37,144 bases of DNA. Source: Oscillospiraceae bacterium. GTDB taxonomy: Bacteria > Bacillota > Clostridia > Oscillospirales > CAG-272. The first letter of the stretch is position 1. Each line of letters starts with the position of its first letter. Positions 16,138 through 23,413 of the stretch are shown piece by piece. The stretch is from assembly GCA_015063585.1 (NCBI GenBank), contig SVTW01000016.1, forward strand, positions 1 through 37,144, read 5' to 3'. The position numbers were made by a program, and so were the translations under genes. The notes under the pieces were generated by a model. That model did no database searches. It was given only the letters and a program-made list of their open reading frames with translations, and had not been told where the DNA came from.

Positions 16138-18294
16138 ATGCTGCAAGGAAGCACGGGCGTGGGTATCACGTCACCCGTAACGGTGTTGCCGGGCGTTGGG
16201 AAAACAAAGGCGGAATATTATGCGAAGCTTGGAATTCAAACGCTGGGAGATCTGCTTCGGCATTATCCGCGTGCCTATGAAAATCGCGGAGAGATCTGCC
16301 TGCTTGAGGACGCGCGCCCCGATGCCAAGAGCGCGGTGATCCTGACGGTGGGAACCGAGCCCCGCGTGGTTCGCCTGCGGAGTCACAAAACCTTTCTCAA
16401 ATTTCGGGCTTTTGACGATAGCGGAGTTTGTGAGGTCGTTTATTTTAATCAGGATTATTTAAAAAATCAGTTTCGGCTCGGCTCGATCTTTCGCTTTTTC
16501 GGAAAGGTAGAGCGACATGGCAAGGGCTTTGCCATGTCGTCACCCGTTGCCGAGGCATGGAGCGAGAGCGCACAGCTTCCGCCCCTTTGGGCGGTCTACC
16601 GCATGACCGATGGAATCAGCCCGAAGCAGATCGCCAAGGACGTTGCAATGGCGCTCGAGCTGATCGGCGGCAGGGGGGAGGATCCTTTGCCCGAGCACCT
16701 GCGGCGGCGCCGCGGTCTTTGCACGCGTGCTTATGCCGAACGGAATATTCATTGCCCCGAGAATTGGCAGGCACTTGCAACGGCTCGCCGTCGCTTGGTC
16801 TATGATGAGTTTTTCTGCTTTGCGCTTGGCGCGGCGATGTCTTATCGCGCCACGAAAACACACGGTGCACCGATCTGCGCGAACGGCGATATCGCGGCAT
16901 TGACCGCACAGCTCCCCTATCACCTCACAGGAGCGCAAGCGCGCGCGATCGAGGAGATCCGTCGCGATATGGCGCGTGACGTTCCCATGAGCCGCATCGT
17001 GGTGGGAGACGTTGGATGCGGTAAAACGGTTTGTGCGGCGGCTGCGATGCTCATTGCCGTGCAGAACGGTCGGCAGGCGGCACTCATGGCACCTACCGAG
17101 ATCCTTGCGCGTCAGCACTACAGCGACCTTGCCCCGATTTTCGAGCGGCTTGGAATTTCCTGTGCCCTTTTGATCGGCGCGACCGCTGCGGCACAAAAGC
17201 GGCGGATCAAGGAGGCACTTGCCGCCCCCGATCCCGATCGCCGGATCGCGGTTGTGATCGGTACGCATGCGCTTTTGTCGGACGGGGTGGCATTTGCCGC
17301 GCCGGGGCTGGTTGTAACCGATGAGCAGCACCGATTCGGTGCTCGTCAGCGCGCCGCTCTTTCCGATAAGAACGCGCACGCGCACCTGCTTGTGATGAGC
17401 GCAACGCCGATCCCGCGCTCACTTGCCCTGGTGCTTTACGGTGATCTTGATCTTTCCAAAATTGATGAGATGCCGCCCGGACGGCAGCGTGTGGACACCT
17501 TTGTTGTGGACGAATCCTACCGTGAGCGGCTCAATGGATTTATCGAGAAGCAGATCGGGCAGGGCGGGCAGGTCTACGTGGTCTGTCCCGCTGTTGAGGA
17601 GCAGGAGCTCCCCCCCGACGAGCTTGCGCTGTGTGAAATTTCTTCCGAGGGCTCTGTCCGTGAGGAGCAGGCACCGCTCAAGGCGGCTGTCAGCTATGCG
17701 GAGGAATTGCAAAAGACCTTTCCACAGTATCGGGTCGCCTTTCTGCACGGCAAAATGAAGAGTGCCGAAAAGGATGCGGTCATGCATGCCTTTTCGGAAG
17801 GTACGATTCAGATTTTGGTTTCCACAACCGTGATCGAGGTCGGCGTAAACGTGCCGAACGCTTGCCTGATGATCGTGGAAAATGCCGAGCGATTCGGACT
17901 GTCCCAGCTCCATCAGCTTCGCGGACGTGTAGGACGCGGTACGCGCAAATCCTACTGCGTTCTGGTCGCGGGCGGAACGGGCACGATCGGCGAACGTTCC
18001 CGCGCAAGACTTGCTACCATGCGAACCACCTACGACGGCTACGCGATCGCTGAACAGGACCTCGCCCAGCGCGGACCCGGCGATTTTCTCGGCACGGCGG
18101 CGGACGGATCGGTCAGACAAAGCGGCGGTCTTGCGTTCCGACTTGCCGACGCGGGAGAGGATTCCGCAACGCTTACCGACGCTACGTGCGATGCGCGCGC
18201 GATTTTGAAAGACGACCCCACCCTGCAAGAATACCCCGCGCTTGCCGCGCTTGTGCAGGCAACCTTTGCGGTAGATGCGGGTCTGATCAGCTAA
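16138..18294 (+). CDS. recG: ATP-dependent DNA helicase RecG
   Basis: The 718-residue protein has the RecG architecture. An N-terminal helical and wedge/OB region includes LPGVGKTKAEYYAKLGI (residues 17-33) and LRHYPRAYENR. Helicase motifs follow: Walker A GDVGCGKT (290-297), motif Ia APTEILARQH, the DEQH box (395-398) in VVTDEQHRFGARQR, motif III SATPIPRSLAL, then VSTTVIEVGVNVPNA and QLHQLRGRVGRG in the second RecA lobe. RecG remodels stalled forks and Holliday junctions. The ATG at 16138 is preferred over the one at 16120 because GGGGGAG precedes it. It stands alone between its promoter and a long hairpin. The protein is somewhat longer than the usual ~690 residues. Confidence 0.96.
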   Translation: MLQGSTGVGITSPVTVLPGVGKTKAEYYAKLGIQTLGDLLRHYPRAYENRGEICLLEDARPDAKSAVILTVGTEPRVVRLRSHKTFLKFRAFDDSGVCEVVYFNQDYLKNQFRLGSIFRFFGKVERHGKGFAMSSPVAEAWSESAQLPPLWAVYRMTDGISPKQIAKDVAMALELIGGRGEDPLPEHLRRRRGLCTRAYAERNIHCPENWQALATARRRLVYDEFFCFALGAAMSYRATKTHGAPICANGDIAALTAQLPYHLTGAQARAIEEIRRDMARDVPMSRIVVGDVGCGKTVCAAAAMLIAVQNGRQAALMAPTEILARQHYSDLAPIFERLGISCALLIGATAAAQKRRIKEALAAPDPDRRIAVVIGTHALLSDGVAFAAPGLVVTDEQHRFGARQRAALSDKNAHAHLLVMSATPIPRSLALVLYGDLDLSKIDEMPPGRQRVDTFVVDESYRERLNGFIEKQIGQGGQVYVVCPAVEEQELPPDELALCEISSEGSVREEQAPLKAAVSYAEELQKTFPQYRVAFLHGKMKSAEKDAVMHAFSEGTIQILVSTTVIEVGVNVPNACLMIVENAERFGLSQLHQLRGRVGRGTRKSYCVLVAGGTGTIGERSRARLATMRTTYDGYAIAEQDLAQRGPGDFLGTAADGSVRQSGGLAFRLADAGEDSATLTDATCDARAILKDDPTLQEYPALAALVQATFAVDAGLIS

Positions 18295-18296
18295 TC

Positions 18297-18344
18297 AAAA
18301 GGGGGTGAGTCAAATGCATTTTTGCATTTGACTCACCCCCTTTT
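18297..18344. terminator. Long perfect hairpin, family H copy 1
   Basis: Two 22-base arms, AAAAGGGGGTGAGTCAAATGCA and its exact complement, surround a TTTT loop. It begins two bases after the recG stop codon and ends four bases before the stop codon of the convergent deacetylase gene, so it can terminate both. Related hairpins occur at 29256 and 35885. Confidence 0.9.
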
Positions 18345-18348
18345 GGCT

Positions 18349-19197
18349 TCAGAAAAGCCTGCGTGTTTCGCCGGGCTCGATCGTGTAGAGCACGTCCTTC
18401 AGATAGAAACGCACCGCCGTTGCGGTGGGATTGGTTACGATCCGCTCGTCGAGCGTGAAAATCAATTGACGAAAAGCCTCCACGTATTCGTAAATTTCAA
18501 TATTGGTGGCATACCAGATGTCGTCGCGGTCTCCCATCTCCGCGGCAAATTTTTCAATGCGATCCCAATTTTCCTTTTGCTCAAATTCGTAGGCGTGTCC
18601 CCAAAGGTAGAAAACACGCGGTGTGAGCCAGGTGGAGCGGTCCTCCTTCAAAAATTTTTGCGTCAGCTCGAAAAGCATCGGATCGTTATGATGACAGGTG
18701 GGGTGCCAGCAGAGCCAATCGGCGGGCAGATCGAAGCGATGTGTTTCTTTTGTGGTGCGGCAGTAGGCAATGCCGCAGCTTTTCAGACAGGAGAGGACCG
18801 AATCGTTGTACGCACCGAAGGGATATGCCATTCCGCGCACGATCTTTCCAAATTGCGACTCCAGATGATCGCGGTCTTTCATAACTTCATAAACCACCTG
18901 TGCGGGCGGTTGGGAGGACAAAACCGAATGCGTATATCCGTGAAGGGCCGGTTCTACCCCTTCCTGCGAATAGAGTGCGGTTGCTTCTGCCTCGGTCATG
19001 CGCCGTCCCCACTTTTTTTCGGGCGGGTAGGAAAAATCGGGGCTGATATACTGCGAGGTGTTGATATTAAACGTGCCCTTCAAGCCATGCTTTTGCATGA
19101 TCGCAATGAGACGGATATCCTCGGTCACAGCGTCATCATAGCTGAGCGTGAGTGCCTTTGCGGCACCGTTTGGAAAGCGAAGTAGAATGCTGTTCAT
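18349..19197 (-). CDS. Polysaccharide deacetylase family protein (NodB fold)
   Basis: The 282-residue protein has NodB-homology motifs: the Asp pair D21-D22 in LTLSYDDAVTED (motif 1), the His pair H86/H90 in HGYTH (motif 2), and RGMAYPFGAYN (motif 3, about 121-131). Such enzymes remove acetyl groups from N-acetylglucosamine polymers or related substrates using a divalent metal. No signal peptide is visible, which sets it apart from secreted peptidoglycan deacetylases; an intracellular substrate is possible. AAGGAGGAG precedes the ATG. It starts 32 bases after rsmI with no terminator between, so they are probably co-transcribed. Confidence 0.88.
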   Translation of the reverse strand: MNSILLRFPNGAAKALTLSYDDAVTEDIRLIAIMQKHGLKGTFNINTSQYISPDFSYPPEKKWGRRMTEAEATALYSQEGVEPALHGYTHSVLSSQPPAQVVYEVMKDRDHLESQFGKIVRGMAYPFGAYNDSVLSCLKSCGIAYCRTTKETHRFDLPADWLCWHPTCHHNDPMLFELTQKFLKEDRSTWLTPRVFYLWGHAYEFEQKENWDRIEKFAAEMGDRDDIWYATNIEIYEYVEAFRQLIFTLDERIVTNPTATAVRFYLKDVLYTIEPGETRRLF

Positions 19198-19229
19198 GGT
19201 CTCCTCCTTGTTTTGTCTTTTTTTTATAT

Positions 19230-20111
19230 TTAAATGAATTGCTTGTAGACTTCATTTTTCGGCAGACCGCGGTCCTTTGCCGTCTGTTTGATGGCGTCCA
19301 TCTTACTCATACCGCTGTCCATATAGTGTGCTACGTGCGCGGGAATGTCCATGTTCGCCCAAAATGCGGATGCGGCGGGTCGCTCGGAGGCCCCCTCCAC
19401 TACCAACACGTACTCCCCGCGCGGCTCGTTTGATTCATAATACGCAACCGCGCCCTCCAGAGTCATGCGCAAGACCTCCTCGTTGAGCTTGGTCAGCTCG
19501 CGGCAGATCGCGATGCGGCGGTTGGGACCAAATGCGGCGGTGAGATCCTTCAGGGTAGCCCGAAGCTTGTGTGGGGCTTCGTGAAAGAGCATGGTGCGGG
19601 GCTCCCCCTGCAACTCGGCAAGACGCGCGCGGCGTTCGGCTTTGTTGACCGATAAAAAGCCCTCAAATGAAAAGCGTCCCGTGGGCAGACCCGACAGCGT
19701 GAGCGCAACGATCGACGCAACGGGACCGGGAATGGAGGAAACAGGAATTCCGCGTGCCGCACAGAGGGCTACCATGTCCTCTCCGGGGTCGCTGATGGCG
19801 GGCGTTCCCGCATCGGTGATCAACGCGCAGGATTCGCCCTTTTCCAATCGGTCGGCGATCTGCTCTCCGCGCTCCCTTTTGTTATGTTCGAAATAAGAGA
19901 CCATCGGCTTTGAAATACCGAGGTGCGTGAGCAGGCGCATCGAGTTGCGCGTGTCCTCGGCGGCGATAAAATCAACCTCGGCGAGCACCTTGACCGCGCG
20001 TTCGGAGAGATCTCCGAGGTTGCCGATCGGCGTGGCAACGAGATAGAGCGTTCCTGCCTCCACGCGATTTTTTTCTTTTGCCGAGGCATCGAGTTTTTTG
20101 ATGGAGCTCAT
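19230..20111 (-). CDS. rsmI: 16S rRNA (cytidine-1402-2'-O)-methyltransferase RsmI
   Basis: The 293-residue protein shows the tetrapyrrole-methylase fold of RsmI: GTLYLVATPIGNLGDLSERA near 21-40, AAEDTRNSMRLL near 51-62, LITDAGTPAISDPGEDM near 98-114, and SIPGPVASIVALTLSGL near 127-143. It methylates the ribose of C1402 in the 16S decoding centre with SAM. The C-terminal part has a predicted helical extension (MSKMDAIKQTAKDRGLPKNE) typical of the family. AGAAAGGA precedes the ATG. It heads a two-gene unit with the deacetylase and is divergent from the amidase at 20234. Confidence 0.96.
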   Translation of the reverse strand: MSSIKKLDASAKEKNRVEAGTLYLVATPIGNLGDLSERAVKVLAEVDFIAAEDTRNSMRLLTHLGISKPMVSYFEHNKRERGEQIADRLEKGESCALITDAGTPAISDPGEDMVALCAARGIPVSSIPGPVASIVALTLSGLPTGRFSFEGFLSVNKAERRARLAELQGEPRTMLFHEAPHKLRATLKDLTAAFGPNRRIAICRELTKLNEEVLRMTLEGAVAYYESNEPRGEYVLVVEGASERPAASAFWANMDIPAHVAHYMDSGMSKMDAIKQTAKDRGLPKNEVYKQFI

Positions 20112-20233
20112 GAGTGATCCTTTCTGTGTTCGGTCAACGGCTGTCGACTTCTTGAATTTTCATAAAGTATTTTCCATTCGTTCGCCGTTTGCATATCCTG
20201 CTTATGAGAATCAAACGCTTGCGGGAGGATACT

Positions 20234-20794
20234 ATGGCAACGAAAATTTACATCGATCAGGGACATAACCCCGAAAACCCGAATGCGGGTGCGGAGGGAA
20301 ACGGACTGCGGGAGCAAACCGTTACCTATCGCGTGGGGCAGGAATTGGCGGAGCTTTTGCGTGCCGATCCCGATTTTGAGGTGCGGCTGTCGCGCCCCAC
20401 TCCTACCACCGCGCTCGGTACGTCCAACAGTACCAGCTTGCAGGCGCGCGTAAACGACGCGAACGCATGGGGCGCGGATTATTTTATCAGCATTCACACA
20501 AACGCATCGGATAATCCCGACGCGAGCGGTGTGGAGGCTTTTTCCTATACGCGTCCTTCCCGCGCGTTTTCGCTTGGGGAGGCGATCGTGGAACAGCTCG
20601 CCGCGTCAACCGGTCTGCGTGACCGCGGTATGAAGGTGCGTCCGGGGCTTTACGTCCTGCGCCGTACCAACATGCCCGCCGTGCTGGTGGAGATCGGTTT
20701 TATCTCAAACCCTGCCGATGCCGCGTTGATGGACTCCAACCCACAGCTGTTTGCGAGAGGAATTTACAACGGGATTGTGGAATATCTTGGTTGA
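20234..20794 (+). CDS. N-acetylmuramoyl-L-alanine amidase without signal peptide
   Basis: This 186-residue protein is a bare Amidase_3 domain. The zinc ligands and catalytic Glu are in place: H11 in YIDQGHNP, E27 in GNGLREQTV, H88 in YFISIHTNAS and E153 in AVLVEIGFISN. Amidase_3 enzymes cut between muramic acid and L-alanine in peptidoglycan. The protein begins directly with the first strand (MATKIYID), preceded by GGGAGG, so there is no secretion signal. That fits mother-cell lysis enzymes of the CwlC type or another non-Sec release route; this is inference. The next gene encodes a secreted paralogue, and the two share near-identical stretches such as YIDQGHNP and NAWGADYFISIH. Confidence 0.92.
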   Translation: MATKIYIDQGHNPENPNAGAEGNGLREQTVTYRVGQELAELLRADPDFEVRLSRPTPTTALGTSNSTSLQARVNDANAWGADYFISIHTNASDNPDASGVEAFSYTRPSRAFSLGEAIVEQLAASTGLRDRGMKVRPGLYVLRRTNMPAVLVEIGFISNPADAALMDSNPQLFARGIYNGIVEYLG

Positions 20795-20804
20795 AAGAAT
20801 TTTC

Positions 20805-20833
20805 TTGACAAACGCGAAAAATGTCGATATAAT
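20805..20833 (+). promoter_or_regulatory. Promoter of the lipoprotein amidase gene
   Basis: TTGACA (20805-20810), 17 bp spacer, TATAAT (20828-20833): full consensus. It starts ten bases after the stop codon of the first amidase, so the two paralogues have separate control. Confidence 0.92.
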
Positions 20834-20871
20834 AGTGACAGATCAATTGCAAAAATAAGGAATTTGTCCGC

Positions 20872-21789
20872 ATGAAAAAAACGATACAAAATATCCTCTC
20901 TGCCGTGTTGCTGTTCTGCTTGCTCATTGGCATGCTCGGGTGTATCACGATCATCGAGCCGCCCGTGAGCGATACGCCGTCGGACACGAATGAGCGGGAA
21001 ACGATACGCGATTCCGAATCCGCGTCGGAGACCGAACAGAGCACGCTTGATACGGAAACGCAGTCGGGAACCGAAACGGAAACAGAGACAGATACAGAGA
21101 CAGATACCGAAACGGAGACAGAAACCGAAACAGAAACAGAAACGGAAACCGAAACCGAGACAACCGAGACAACCGAGTCCGAAACGGTTGCGCCCCCCAC
21201 GGATCCGCCCGTGGAGCCGATCGAACCCATCAAAATTTACATCGATCAGGGGCATAACCCTACGGGAACGCACAATGCGGGCGCGCAGGGGAATGGGCTG
21301 TGTGAGGAGAATATCACCTTTGCGGTCGGTCTGGAGCTTGCCGCACTTCTGGAGGCGGACGGTCGCTTTGAGGTACGTCTGTCGCGTCCCACCGCAGAAA
21401 CGGTGCTCGGAACGAACAACTCCGAGAGCCTTGCGGCGCGAAGCGGTGATGCAAACGCATGGGGAGCCGATTATTTTATCAGCATTCACGCCAATTCCTA
21501 TACAAATGATACCGCAAACGGGATCGAGGCGTTTGCCTATTCGGATGCGGGCGAGGCATTTTCACTCGGTACCGAGCTGGTGGACGCGCTGGTTGCCGCA
21601 ACGGGCTTTGCCAAGCGCGGCATGAAGGTGCGCACCGATCTGCACGTGCTCAAAAACACGCAAATGCCGGCGGTGCTCGTGGAGATCGGCTTTATCACCA
21701 ACCCCACCGAGGCGGCGCTCATGGCGTCCGATCCCGCACTCTTTGCGCGCGGTCTGTATCAGGGCATTCTTGCGTGTTTTCAGAATTGA
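20872..21789 (+). CDS. Lipoprotein N-acetylmuramoyl-L-alanine amidase
   Basis: The 305-residue protein has a lipoprotein signal (hydrophobic 8-22, IGMLGC with Cys24), a Thr/Glu dipeptide linker at about 62-100, a Pro-rich hinge (APPTDPPVEP), and an Amidase_3 domain from about 118. Zinc and catalytic residues are intact: H126, E143, H204 and E269 (AVLVEIGFITN). It would act on peptidoglycan outside the membrane, tethered by lipid, with the linker giving reach. It is a tandem duplicate of the signal-less amidase before it. It overlaps the convergent XRE-membrane gene by ten bases with no terminator between. Confidence 0.93.
   Translation: MKKTIQNILSAVLLFCLLIGMLGCITIIEPPVSDTPSDTNERETIRDSESASETEQSTLDTETQSGTETETETDTETDTETETETETETETETETETTETTESETVAPPTDPPVEPIEPIKIYIDQGHNPTGTHNAGAQGNGLCEENITFAVGLELAALLEADGRFEVRLSRPTAETVLGTNNSESLAARSGDANAWGADYFISIHANSYTNDTANGIEAFAYSDAGEAFSLGTELVDALVAATGFAKRGMKVRTDLHVLKNTQMPAVLVEIGFITNPTEAALMASDPALFARGLYQGILACFQN
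21062..21178 (+). repeat. Degenerate hexanucleotide repeat coding the Thr/Glu linker
   Basis: Units of the form GAAACN/GAGACN repeat roughly twenty times. The codons alternate Glu and Thr (some Asp). Whole-unit slippage would change linker length in steps of two residues without a frameshift. Confidence 0.8.
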
Positions 21790-22874
21790 GTGTCTGCGTC
21801 CGACATCAATGCCGCCATCTGCTTGGCAAGCCGATGCGTGAGGATCGAAAGCGCCACGATCGCCGTGCCGAATAAAAGAGCAAACAATGCGGCGGCGATC
21901 CAGAAGATCAACGGAGTGGGAACGAAGAAAAGACGCACCGCCGACAGAACCAGCATAACGAAATATAGCGGGACGGCAAGGGGAGTGGACCAATGCTTCT
22001 TTGTTGCCGTCCGCTTTTTTTGTCGGTAGGCAAGGTATTCTTGTCGGTGAGCGGAAAAGAGTCGCGTGCGACTCACAAGATAGACGATCACCGACACCAA
22101 CGTGTAGACGGGAAGCGTGATCACCCACGTGAAAAAGCCGACATAAAGGGCAAAGACTACGTAGAGGAGTGCATCCCAACCCGAAATGATATAGGACAGC
22201 GCAAAAATGGAAATATAGGCGAATATGGGAATGGCGGCAAGGATCAGCCAAACCAGAAGCAGTCTGCCCGTCATTCGCTCCAGCCGCAGCAGCTGATAGC
22301 GGAATGCCGCGGAGATTTGATTTTCCGTGTCGACCTCGTCTGCGGTGTGCGCGTCGGCGGGCGGCAGCGCGGGATCAACGGCCCAAAGGCGCAGGATCAT
22401 GCGGCGTTGCTTTTTTTGTGAAATGCCATATGCCGCAGTGAGAATTGCTGCCGTGATGAGCAAAAGCATCGTGCAGAGCACGTATGCCGCACCCACGTCG
22501 TCGCTGACGTTGAGAATTACGATCAAAAATATTGCCACAAATGGGATTTGGAGGATTCCTCCCACAAGGAGCCACGCGAAAATTTTCGCAAGACGGCAGG
22601 TGCGCATCCATTGTTCGATCATGATCGAACGTTGCGGATCGTCCTGCACCTGCTTGGCTGCCTCGGTCCGTCCGCCCGACAAAAGATCTTCCACCGACAC
22701 GCCGAGGATTTCGGCAAGACGTAACAGCTTTGCGGTCTGAGGCTTCGCGGCACCGCTTTCCCATTTGGACACCGCCTTGTTGGAAACGCCGAGCATTGCG
22801 CCGAGCTCTGCCTGAGAGAGCCCCTTTTCGGTGCGCTTTTCGTATAGATAATTGCCAAATTGAAAATCGTTCAT
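21780..22874 (-). CDS. XRE-family HTH regulator with C-terminal membrane domain
   Basis: The 364-residue protein begins with a helix-turn-helix of the Cro/CI type (about 8-63: LYEKRTEKGLSQAELGAML, then SNKAVSKWESGAAKPQ). Six or so hydrophobic segments follow between about 105 and 350, beginning with IFAWLLVGGILQIPFVAIFL. The Trp-rich SNKAVSKWE motif is typical of this clostridial group of membrane-tethered regulators, which may sense the envelope; targets are unknown. GGAGG lies six bases before the ATG at 22874, and the promoter at 22903-22931 supports that start. Its stop codon overlaps the convergent amidase gene. Confidence 0.9.
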   Translation of the reverse strand: MNDFQFGNYLYEKRTEKGLSQAELGAMLGVSNKAVSKWESGAAKPQTAKLLRLAEILGVSVEDLLSGGRTEAAKQVQDDPQRSIMIEQWMRTCRLAKIFAWLLVGGILQIPFVAIFLIVILNVSDDVGAAYVLCTMLLLITAAILTAAYGISQKKQRRMILRLWAVDPALPPADAHTADEVDTENQISAAFRYQLLRLERMTGRLLLVWLILAAIPIFAYISIFALSYIISGWDALLYVVFALYVGFFTWVITLPVYTLVSVIVYLVSRTRLFSAHRQEYLAYRQKKRTATKKHWSTPLAVPLYFVMLVLSAVRLFFVPTPLIFWIAAALFALLFGTAIVALSILTHRLAKQMAALMSDADTQF

Positions 22875-22902
22875 CCAAATCCTCCAAAACCGTTTTTTCT
22901 TC

Positions 22903-22931
22903 AGTTTAGCACGCATGCATCGAAAAATCAA
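22903..22931 (-). promoter_or_regulatory. Promoter of the XRE-membrane regulator
   Basis: Minus strand TTGATT (22926-22931), 17 bp spacer, TAAACT (22903-22908). The spacer holds GATGCATGC, a GCATGC/ATGCAT palindrome, which could be a site for self-regulation; this is only a suggestion. Confidence 0.75.
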
Positions 22932-23030
22932 GGTTTTTGCGCGCGATTGGGGGTCGAATTTCGGTAGATTTTATGAGGACGTGCTCTTTTTTGCATCGAA
23001 TGCAACGGGAGCCGTTTTTTTAAGGGAAGA

Positions 23031-23318
23031 TCAGAAGTCGTCGTCCAAAAAATCTGCCGTCAGGAGCACCTCGCATAGCCGCTCGTCGTCGAGCCGATAT
23101 TCGGACAGCTCCTCCAGCGGAACACGGTCGTCGCGTGTTGTGCCGCGCTCGCCGATCGAGCAGCCGATCACGTTACCGAAGCGACCGTCTATGCTGCAGT
23201 TCGACCAGATCGGATAGATCTCGTATATCTTCCCGTTGTAACGAAATTGCACCGTATTTCCGCTTCTAACCGACTCGTATAAAATAACAAAAGGTGTGTG
23301 TTCTTGTTTGGTCGACAT
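23031..23318 (-). CDS. Small acidic protein, unknown
   Basis: The 95-residue soluble protein has a beta-rich centre (FVILYESVRSGNTVQFRYNG, then KIYEIYPIWSNC) and an acidic C-terminus (TADFLDDDF). No family is recognised. AAAGGA lies before the ATG. It is downstream of lepA on the same strand but separated by a very stable hairpin, so it is either expressed by read-through or from a promoter I cannot see. The 156 bases between it and the next gene's start hold that gene's promoter. Confidence 0.72.
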   Translation of the reverse strand: MSTKQEHTPFVILYESVRSGNTVQFRYNGKIYEIYPIWSNCSIDGRFGNVIGCSIGERGTTRDDRVPLEELSEYRLDDERLCEVLLTADFLDDDF

Positions 23319-23337
23319 GGCTTTCCTTTTCTTTTCT

Positions 23338-23398
23338 AAAAGTTTTTGCGGGATGGGGAGCGGGGAAGGGGGCTTTTTCCAAAAGCCCCCTTCCCCGC
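23338..23398. repeat. G-rich hairpin element, copy B (lepA terminator region)
   Basis: AAAAGTTTTTG is followed by a G-rich spacer and a hairpin at 23360-23398 in which GCGGGGAAGGGGGCTTTT pairs with its complement around a very short loop. It sits 16 bases after the lepA stop and very likely ends lepA transcription. The layout matches the element at 198-246. Confidence 0.75.
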
Positions 23399-23413
23399 GA
23401 AAAAATCACGTTT

